DNA from: Pagrus major
Lineage: Eukaryota; Chordata; Actinopteri; Spariformes; Sparidae
Reading direction: 5' to 3'
Length of the DNA: 64,000 bases
Assembly: GCF_040436345.1 (NCBI RefSeq)
Contig: NC_133219.1
Span: 23,968,709-24,032,708 of the forward strand
The notes below the pieces were generated by a model, which saw only the letters and a program-made list of their open reading frames with translations, made no database searches and was not told where the DNA came from. The number at the start of each line of letters is the position of its first letter. Position 1 is the first letter of the stretch. The translations under genes and the position numbers were made by a program. Shown one piece after another: positions 55,802 to 64,000 of the stretch.

Positions 55802-57258
55802 CAAAACTAGACACAGGGAATGTAGAAGGAGGAGAGGTCAGAAATAGGGAGTTTGGGATGAAACTTGAGAAAGGGAGTTGTTGAGGACAGGAGGGAAGGA
55901 TGAGGGAGCATGCAGGAAACATGTCCCACATTGTTATCACTCCCATGTCCTTCACAGCACATAAACACACCAGTCCTGGCTGTTGATGGCGTCGCCGTAT
56001 CCAGGGGTGTCGACCACGGTGAGGCGAAGCTTCACTCCTCTCTCCTCAATCTCCACAGTTGATGCCTCGATCTGCACCGTCCTCTCAATCTTCTCTGTGA
56101 AGTGAAAGTACAAGAATAATTACAATTCATAACAATAATATCCAAAATTCCTATGCGCTTACACAAGCCACTGAGCTGCTACAACCACAGGCTTCAACAA
56201 GGTAGATACGCCTTAAAAAATAAAATTATGGGTTTTGTCATCTAAAAGGGTTACATGTTTTTTCTTATCTGCACAAACTGACCAGGGAAAGCCTTGATAA
56301 TTGTACTCAAGCTAACATAAGTCCCAATGTGAATCAAGACATAAGAAGGGCAGGGTCATATTTTGAGACCAAGGCATTCCCAACATTCCTCTTGAAATAA
56401 TGCTCTGTTGGAGACATTGCAGCAGACCTTTCTCTATTATTACAGTGTGCACATGTGTGTATGTGTATGCAGGTGTGTGCACATGTATTGGGGAGTATAC
56501 CTGCGGCACCAGGGATGTAGCGTTCAGGGTAGAGATCAGTGAGAAACAGGCTGTTTATAAGTGTAGATTTGCCCAAACCAGACTCCCCTGAAAAACAAAG
56601 AGAGAAGAAAATAAAGCTGTATTCTCTACAGAAATCATACAGTCTATGTTAAAAGAAAAGAGTGATGACTCACCTACAACCATCAGGGTAAATTCAAACC
56701 CTTTTTTCACTGATTTTCTGTGCACTTGGTTTGGCAGGTTGGCAAATCCTACATAACCTGTTGCATCTGGGAACTGTGGAGCACAAAAAGAGAAATTGTT
56801 CAAAATTAAGGTCAGAAAGTGCAATAAATAAGAACGCAATGAACTAGTCATAAAAATATGCAATGACTTAAATTAAAGGGGGTACTAATTATGGAATTTT
56901 AGTGTTATGTAATTTCCTGCTTTTTTCTACTCATTCTTTTCACTGTAAATCTGCTAACCAGCTGAGTCATTTTATGAGGTGTATGTGGAAAGGTGCATGT
57001 GGGTGTATGCAACGGAGATTGATGATGATGCATAATATTGAGAAATTCCAACGGGCAATAAAGCCGGCCATGAAACACTTGCATTTATACAGGATATCCT
57101 CTCTGGATGCCTGTGCAAGCGTGTGTGCATGAGATTACAAGTACCATTAGTCTTAATCACCACTGCCTTATTAGAGCACTGTCATATTGTAGGTTCAAGT
57201 TAAAACTTGAAGTGTGCGGAAACTTACTCACCTTCCCTTTCTCTCCAGATTGAGACAT
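40713..57258 (-). CDS. sept2: septin-2-type GTPase, complete, 11 coding exons, 348 aa
   Basis: Septin-2 GTPases occupy a defined position in hetero-oligomeric septin filaments used in cytokinesis, cilium-base barriers and cortical organisation. Exons, 5' to 3': 57232-57258, 56674-56773, 56501-56587, 55971-56094, 55128-55262, 54403-54520, 43501-43602, 43168-43313, 42901-42984, 42745-42802, 40713-40778. They total 1047 nt in frame. The product begins [19 protein letters not shown]. Residues visible: polybasic [12 protein letters not shown]-loop GESGLGKS 43-50; DTPG 100-103; AKAD 181-184; septin unique element [17 protein letters not shown]; and a short coiled coil with [11 protein letters not shown] and [13 protein letters not shown]. 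These match human SEPT2 (361 aa) much better than SEPT1, SEPT4 or SEPT5, but the C-terminus stops about a dozen residues early. Orthology (septin-2 against a lineage-specific septin-2B) cannot be settled here. Confidence 0.93.
41525..41615. repeat. 3' tail of a non-LTR-type repeat
   Basis: TTTCCCCATTGTGGGACTAA then TAAAGGATAATCTTATCTT is a familiar terminal segment of fish non-LTR retroelements/SINEs ending in short ATCTT repeats. The body is truncated. Confidence 0.5.
43790..43811 (+). repeat. interstitial telomere-like (TTAGGG)n
   Basis: Three perfect GGGTTA units followed by GGG: 'agggttagggttagggttagg' read over 43790-43811, immediately before a TAGAGCTG-family element. Confidence 0.85.
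43825..44176. repeat. TAGAGCTG...CAGCCCTA element, near full length
   Basis: It starts TTAGAGCTGTAATGATCATT and ends AGTTAGTTGCAGCCCTAA. The ends are imperfect inverted repeats (AGAGCTG/CAGCCCT) flanked by TA/TAA. The interior has 'ttgataatcgcttaatcag', 'tgaggacatcatcttgggc' and 'ttatagaccaaacaatcg'. It is non-coding, consistent with a miniature inverted-repeat element; class not proven. Confidence 0.7.
50690..50955. repeat. diverged copy of the TAGAGCTG-family repeat
   Basis: It starts AGGGTGCAACTAACCATTTT and ends ATTAGTTGGAACGAGTGATTAG. It is in the reverse orientation to the 43825 copy and shares 'tctatagaaaaccagaaaatagtgaaaatg'. Confidence 0.6.
53556..53635. repeat. truncated TAGAGCTG-family repeat
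   Basis: 'ggactgcagctaatgattatttgcc' then GTTAGACTGACGATTACTTT is the recognisable first 80 bases of the same family. Confidence 0.5.
55740..55799 (+). repeat. (CA)n microsatellite
   Basis: About 30 CA units preceded by four AAGC units, within the septin-2 intron between the exons at 55262 and 55971. Confidence 0.95.
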
Positions 57259-60200
57259 CGCTATTGTTGACTGGATGTCTGCTGGTTGGGGAAAAAAACG
57301 AGAAGTATAGTGGTGGATCAAATCAGATAAATCACCTCATAACAGTTCCAAGTAACTCCCACCTAGCAGCAAACCCAGCTTCCAGGGATCTTGATTTAGA
57401 TTGTTCCCTTTCACTTGTACATGCCATGTAAAAATTATGCTTATGTTTTTTTCTTTATGTGATGTGTTATCTAACCAATCATATGTAATGTATGTATGTA
57501 TACACATAAAAGGTAAGATTAGCCGTTCTTCCTCTGTTCTGTTTGAACCCATTTTCTTTTGATTCTCAAAAGTTATTGCTGCTGTGGCTCGCACAATCTC
57601 CTGGTAACATTTTTCACAGTTTTAGCTAGACAAAGGTATTTGGTGAATGTGAAGTTTTCATGCTGTACTGAAGTTGCTCTGCTGTAAAAAGATTTGCCTA
57701 GGTTTGACCTAAGGATTAGATTTGAATTCTTATAGCTACCATAGGGATATGCTTTGATATTGAAACTCTCTTTGTAAAACTATATTTCCACTATTTTATA
57801 TCATGATATTTATATACTTCTCAAGATTCAGTAAATCTCTCAGAGGAATTTGATTGAGGATAAAATAATTTTTTAAAAAAGAGTGTGAGGTTTTGGCTGA
57901 TCCAGCAAATTAGGTACTGACAAATCACTGTGCTTCATTACATTGATGTTAAAATCATATCTAAAAAATCCAACATTGACATATGCATCTGTGTAATGAT
58001 TTGCAATATTGACCTAATGATCTCAAAGATACTAATGAGATACTAGTGTGATGGGTGCAATAGGAAAAAAAAGAGTTTGTTGCTGAGATTTATATGTTTT
58101 GCAACCATAAGATAGCAATTAGACAGGTAATAGTCCCTTAGTTATCTTTTACATCACAAATGCTCATAAGTATTATCTTTATGTGGGTCATTTTACTCAA
58201 GCAGAAATCACATCACCTCAGATTAACTATACTGTGAATTGTAACTCCAACAACTCTGAACATTGAGTCCCTGTTGAAACGTTCATTTGGGTTGACGACA
58301 TCAGATTACACTGTTCTTTAACACTATCACACGGAAGGAGAACAGATTAAAAGCTCCGGGCAACAAATTTGTTCCCAGACTCCCATTAAACTGCTACAGT
58401 CTTGCGTACCCCGTGCTCCTGCCCCGCTCTATGACCCTGAGCAGACGACAGAGCAACAAGCCCGCTTGATAAATTAGCTACATAATGACTGAGCAGGAAG
58501 AACAGGCTCCGTTCTATCACCAACACACTGGCCCTTGACAGGTGGAGTGTGATAAGCATTAGAAAGAGGCAAGTTGCCGTGTGCTGCCAAAAGGAGATGC
58601 ACTTTGGTTATGCAATGTTGAAAAGAGGTGGCATGGGAACCTAAATTGACCTTTCTCCATTGGCATGTGATAAACGCACATTTACGGACACTTGGGGAAC
58701 CATTTCACACTGTTAAATCTATTAGATGGTAGTTGGGGGCCCTCTGTATCTACATGAAAGTAGGCAAAGATCTCTCATACTGACAGGGTGGTTTCACCGA
58801 GCCTGCATGGAGAACAATGGCTGTTTATCCCTCTGGTTCCTGAAGCCTTTCCTATACAGGGCAGCTCAGCTGGGGCAGGAGGGAGAACACGTGCCTCACC
58901 CCTGACCAAATACAGGACAGACCACATGTCAGGACAGCAAGGGGACACACCAACAATTTAGGGTGGAGAACTCCCAGGTAATGAGAGGGTTATGGGCTAT
59001 GACACTTTGTCTGGACAGTCAAATCTTAAAGGATGAGTTCACCCAATATTGAAAATTCGGTCATTATCTAGTCACCCTCAAGATGACGGAAAATCAGAAC
59101 AAAACATTTCTAGGGCAAAAATGTTCTTGTTCTAGTTTCTCTGATGTGGTATTTGCTGGTTTTCTTCTATGATAGTAAGAGGAATAACTTCTGACTAGGG
59201 ACAGTTAGGACACCTGAATATGCCAATTTAGGCTCATTTTTCACAATTATCAATTTGATCTAAAATAATCTGTAATTCCTTGAGCCCAAACACTACTACT
59301 ATGATTAGTACGACTTAATCATTAGTTTCAGCCCTAGAACCACAACAAAGACGATAATAAATTGGCTTCTATTGTTAATTAATATCTAAGTTAATGCAGT
59401 GGCCCACACAGGCATATCCCTGGACATAGCACACATACACACAGTGAGTGTTATTTCCTCGACAGGCCCTGTGGGAACCAGCATTAGTGCAGCAGCAGAT
59501 TAATTAAACCGTTCCAAGATCACGGTTGTAATATCACAAAGACAACACTACAGGACAGACAGGCAGGAGGCACACTTCAATAATACTCTCTTAATAATGG
59601 CCATTTAATCGGGCAGGCAGCTGAGCTGCTTACACACACATACACACAGCTATCAACAGGGTAGACGTGTGGGGAGATTAAACACTTTGGGCCAAAAGGG
59701 ACAAATGCCACCTTAGTAAAGCCAAAGTTGTTGGCATGTGATGCATTTACAGTTGATTTATTGGCTGGACTGATGCCATGAAGGGGCAGTAGTGCTAGTA
59801 GAACTATTCACCTTCCTGACAGGCAGTGTCAAGGGTCTACACACCCACTCTCTGTGGATTAAGGACTTTCTGCACTTATTGGAAACACTGAAACAATAAT
59901 TTCACACCATGGAGATTTTGTGAACTCTGTGGCACTACAACAAAAATGGTAATTTACTGGCGACAGATCACAAAAACAGGGACCCCAAAGCTACTGAGCA
60001 TAATAAAGACATAGACAGACAAAAAACACACGTGGACCGGGGGGCTTGACTGTAATTAAGTAGCCCTTGGGGGCCAAAGGTAGCAGTGCCGGGCAACAGT
60101 AATAAACAAATTATACTAGTTTTTTAAGCTGTGTGCTTTAGTAACACTTATAATAATATGATCCCAAAGAGAGGAAGAAAAGCCACAATACGCGGAATGA

Positions 60201-62094
60201 AAAACCCTTTCAACCATGAGGAAACCAGCAGGTTTGTTTATAACACACACACAGAGTTTAAAGCACAGGATGGACCGTTTATGATAATGGGAACCAGCAT
60301 AGGAAATGACTAAAAACAAGTGCGAGTCATACGGCAACAAATGTTATCATAACACTGTGCTACTCACACAGCTGCTGTACAGTAAGATGAAGATTAGGTG
60401 TAAGGAAAAAGCTGCACTAATGATTAATAGTGAAACTAACATTGTGGAGTACCATTAAAAGTGATTTTTTTTTAAACTCCAAGCTTCTGGCCAAGGAAGC
60501 TGTATAATTATGTTTGGTAAATGGGCATATGAATGTGACAATATTGCTCGTGAACAAATTAACAACTTAATGACAGATAGAATAATAAGTGTTGGATCAC
60601 AACACCAATCTCTACACTTGATTATAATTACCCACAAAGATTGTACATTATCAAGTAAGTAGGTATGTCAAACATTGTTTCTGTTATCATAATAGATGGT
60701 ATTTGTAAAGATCAAAGTTATTTATACTGTGCGTTTCTTCACTCACACACAATCTAGTGAACAAAGGCATCCTACTGTGTTACATCATCAAACCTCTAAT
60801 ACAATAGTTCAGGTCCACTTGGGTCTGTCAGTGTAGATCAAGTTTTGTTTTTCCATTCACACCACAGACCAAAACGGGAGGAAACATCCTCTTGTAGTTT
60901 ATAGTGTTAGACAGATGTCTTCCCTGGCGCTCCTGTGCTGGCCAGTGTTTATGAGACATGGTCGCAGGAAGGGCAAAGGTCAGAGAGCGGTGAAGGTGCT
61001 GGATCTGAGGCCTGAGACGTCTTTCAGTACTAGGAGATGTTGTCTCCTGATAGCAAACTGATCTGTGTCCAGCTGGGTAAAAACACAAGTCGTTTCTGAA
61101 GTAAAGTTCAGCTGCTGGCCCAAGATTACAGCTTAAACAGTCTGTGATTGTGCCCATAGCGTTCACCACTCAGCAAGAAAGGAAATGAAATATGCATGTT
61201 TTAACTAAGCCAAAAACACAAACACAGATGAATGATAATTCTTCAATAGTGGCCCGAAGCCACATCTTAGACACATGAAGAAAAATGTTATCGTTTCCCA
61301 CTGTTATTGTGAAGTTGTCTAAACAAGAAATTTATTTTGCGAAAATGTGCTTTACAATCAAAGGTCAAGAATGAATCGGATGTTAGAAAGCGATTTCAGA
61401 GTTGAGGAATGTACACAAGAGGAATGTACAGGAAATTTGTGAAAGTCAACACTTTGAATGGTCTGATGCGGATTTTATATGATACTGATCAAAGAACATG
61501 AAAGCCCACTGAAGTGTAGAGTTTTACTGCGGTTATTAACAATGAACTGGGACAATGGGGCAATAAATGAGTTCAAAAGCACTGAGAATAGGTATCACTG
61601 TTTATACAAACTGAGGAGGAGGAAGTGTTTACTTGTACAGTTGTGTCAAATGATTAAGAAGAAATATAAAACAATGCTTCAGCCACTGGGCATGGGAGTT
61701 TGAAATGTGTGTGAAGGCCTCTGGGTCTGTAACATTTGGATGTCCACCACACCCAGTCTGTCAGACACTGACTGAGTTTACCAAACATCAACTGGGAGAA
61801 TGACATTAGGATTTGTACGTGCGCAGCTTGGATCAATACCACAGCTCCTTAAACTCTGATGTCCTCTTTAAAACCCTTTAAACCCCGCGTATGAGTTTAA
61901 TTCAACCATGAAACTTTGTTAACGTGACATGTCAAACTTTAGCATGCAACAGTTGTTACCGCGGCTGGTGTCATGTTGCCAGCTCGGCTCCGACTGACTC
62001 TCCGGTGTGTCCTCCTCGCCCTGCTCCGCCTCATTCAAACAGCTTATATGAAACGAATACAAAAAAAACAACAAACCACTGAGCAGAGTCTTAC
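57259..62094 (-). other. septin-2 intron 1
   Basis: An acceptor (CCCCAACCAG) lies 29 nt before the ATG, so the leader is spliced from an upstream exon. The 4.8-kb interval shows no other exon. A repeat fragment with AAAGGATGAGTTCACCCAA lies at 59026-59150, and a remnant 'cattagtttcagccct' near 59320. Confidence 0.55.
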
Positions 62095-62330
62095 CTGAGC
62101 GTAACTTTGAAATATTAATCAACAGGAGCCTTTTGCCTCTTCTCGCTGTCCCAGCCCAGGAAGGGGAAACCCGGAAACGTTGCCTGCGAGTCCGCCCTCG
62201 TCCCTTTGTCGACGGCTATCTTGCTGCGCCACTGACGCCATTACGGCTCAACATCCAGGACAGTTGACCCACAAAACGTCGTTCCTTGTTGAATCCAACA
62301 TGGCTGCCTGCGTGTTACAGTTTCTTTGAC
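62095..62330 (-). promoter_or_regulatory. septin-2 untranslated exon 1 and CpG-rich promoter
   Basis: On the minus strand a donor GCTCAG|GTAAGACT ends an exon at 62095. The flanking 61960-62250 is the most CpG-dense part of the right half. Upstream are two YY1-like words: CAACATGGCTGCC on the plus strand near 62299 and AATGGCGTCAGT on the minus strand near 62235. No TATA box is seen. Confidence 0.55.
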
Positions 62331-62967
62331 TGTGCACTTAGTAACTCCTCTGCCTGTTGACTCATAACTTCGTAGAAAACGACTGTCTAATAACATATTA
62401 TATAAATAGTCCACTCCGGTCTGTATTTGGCTTCGTGCAATTTCAAATTGATTAAAGCGATTAAAGCTCAAATCCTGTTTTCTAAGCCTACATTTCAGAA
62501 TACACTATTTATGACTAAAATACTCAATTTAAATCTATCAAATGGTGGAAAGTAAACTATTTTTGAATATTTAAATATTTCACATTTTGTCATATTTCAT
62601 TTTATGCCCTTTGTTGTACTTCACCAAGAGAATAATGTGGGTTTAACATTTATTTGACAGTCGGACATTACTTTACAGATTACAGATTACAGCCACTGGT
62701 GAGCTTTTAAAATATTGTTATAGACTATGGATCTACATCTACCCAGTAGAAAATAAAGCGTTTGAGATCTATGAAACTTATCTATGAGATCTATGAAGTA
62801 TCAACAATTTGAATACGGGACTAGTACCCTAATAAAGTATTTCTACAATACAATGGTGCGACTTTAAGTAGGCTAAAAAAACTTCTTCCAGTTCAAAATA
62901 TATTATATTGAGTATATGTCTTGAAGACACTTACGGAGGACTGAAACAGCCAAAATCGGATATTGAA

Positions 62968-62999
<32 letters not shown>

Positions 63000-63780
63000 A
63001 ATGCTCCAAAAATGAAAAAAAAAGCAAATAGGCATACATTAAGATAAGAGACAAGTATTAACTTTCCTTTGTACTAATGCCCCTATTTTTTGTCTTTCCC
63101 ATTTAATTTTCCATTTAATGTATTCACATATCCAAGTTTATTTATTCAAGTATTTATTCCTGTATTCTTTCTCCTTTGTATTTTGCAGGATAATACATAA
63201 ATAAATACACAAATGAATTGATTCACAAATAAAATGGTAAAACAGATGAAAGAAATAGGAGAATCAATAAAAAGATGAATAAATACAGAAGCAACATAAA
63301 GCAAATATCGATTTATGTCACATTTTACAGTTAAAAAACAAAGAGAACAATTAACCAACGACATCATTAATCCTCAAAAAAACAAAACATCAAAAGCAAG
63401 AGCAACTTGATTTCAACAATAAAATAGGACTAGTTTCAATAATTCAAAAGTTTTCCTGGTCTTAATTTGTAATAATAAATCCAATCAACGTGATCCTTTA
63501 GCAGAAAACTTCTACCTCTTTCTGTAGACAAAGGATAAAATCAGGAGAAGTGTCTCTTTGTAAATACTCTAAGGTAAGGCTGTCGGAATAGTTTCAAATT
63601 AAAGTTAATGCTTTTAAAGTGAATATGAGATGTTTTTCTTTATTTGCTTGCTTCTGTTCTGGCATTTTAAAACCAAGCCAATTAAGAGCCACATAAATAT
63701 CATCCCACTGGGCTTGAAATAGGCTAAATATAACACAGACAAGTGTCATTAGCGTCCACGTCAGAAAAATCAATAACAAG
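62331..63780. other. AT-rich intergenic region
   Basis: No coding exon was recognised on either strand. The only clear structure is the GAAA tract listed separately. Confidence 0.6.
62965..63000 (+). repeat. (GAAA)n microsatellite
   Basis: About nine GAAA units in tandem. Confidence 0.95.
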
Positions 63781-63819
63781 TGGTCTGATTCACCAAACCA
63801 CTGCATTTCAGCTGCTCCA

Positions 63820-64000
63820 TAGCCTTAAAACACCCCCCCGTGCGCCTTCAGCCCTCCCCTGCCCCCTCTATTCATTGTAAATAACTGTTCAAACACACAA
63901 TACACGCTGGACCGCTTTATTCAGCCTCACAACTTCCCTGCGTTTTCATTGGTCCCTAGAGGATGCGGCCGCAGCTGATTGGAGGAAAGTTTCTCCTCGA
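63820..64000. promoter_or_regulatory. possible promoter of an unseen neighbouring gene
   Basis: After AT-rich DNA the sequence turns GC-rich at the edge, with CATTGGTCC (about 63947) and GCTGATTGGAGG (about 63974), which are CCAAT boxes in reverse, around a GCGGCCGC site. This resembles a housekeeping promoter, but no exon is visible. Confidence 0.3.

Noticed and set aside
61919-62040. Possible alternative septin-2 first exon with ATG (M-T-P-A-A, then GTAACA donor near 61970)
   Set aside because: Splicing to the known exon 2 would meet an in-frame stop (TAG) in its leader before the main ATG, so it could only be an untranslated or upstream-ORF variant.

Overview
The window is vertebrate nuclear DNA from a ray-finned fish, most likely a percomorph (spiny-rayed) teleost. 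Compact GT-AG introns break up five recognisable vertebrate genes. The intergenic and intronic DNA is AT-rich, full of CA/TG microsatellites, and carries dispersed repeats that I recognise from percomorph genomes. No bacterial, viral or plasmid features were seen. All five genes are read on the minus strand, so each gene's start lies at its right-hand end. Gene models were built by hand: exons were joined only where splice signals and reading phase agreed, and products were named from remembered family sequences, with no database search. Layout from left to right: (1) 1-1130, the 5' end of ufd1 (exon 1 supplies only the ATG; exon 2 encodes the next 44 residues); the rest of the gene lies off the left edge. 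(2) 1452-4543, two adjacent copies, apparently identical, of a 1,546-bp repeat unit embedded in TAA tracts. (3) 5286-12961, a complete 26-exon dhx37 (DEAH-box rRNA-processing helicase, 1153 aa) with two GC-AG introns. (4) 14688-15299, a complete single-coding-exon gp1bb (platelet/thrombocyte glycoprotein Ib beta, 203 aa) with a probable untranslated first exon near 16.32-16.42 kb. (5) 18780-37729, a complete septin-5 gene with two alternative first exons and a 14-nt microexon. (6) 40713-57258, a complete septin-2-type gene (348 aa) with a non-coding first exon and CpG-rich promoter near 62.1-62.3 kb. (7) 62.4-64 kb, AT-rich DNA ending in a GC/CCAAT-rich patch that may be the promoter of an unseen neighbour. 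ufd1, gp1bb and septin-5 are close neighbours in human 22q11.2, so the block preserves an ancient linkage. dhx37 and septin-2 are placed elsewhere in human. The two septins lie head-to-tail and share five consecutive exon lengths (87, 124, 135, 118, 102 nt), as expected of paralogues. The gp1bb-downstream-of-septin-5 arrangement, with both on the same strand, is the one known in mammals, where some transcripts read through from SEPT5 into GP1BB. I found no convincing undescribed gene system. The most notable items are the tandem 1.55-kb repeat, the septin-5 microexon with alternative starts, the septin pair, the paired GC-AG introns in dhx37, the repeat tracts that abut splice acceptors, and a possible tyrosine-based signalling motif at the end of gp1bb.
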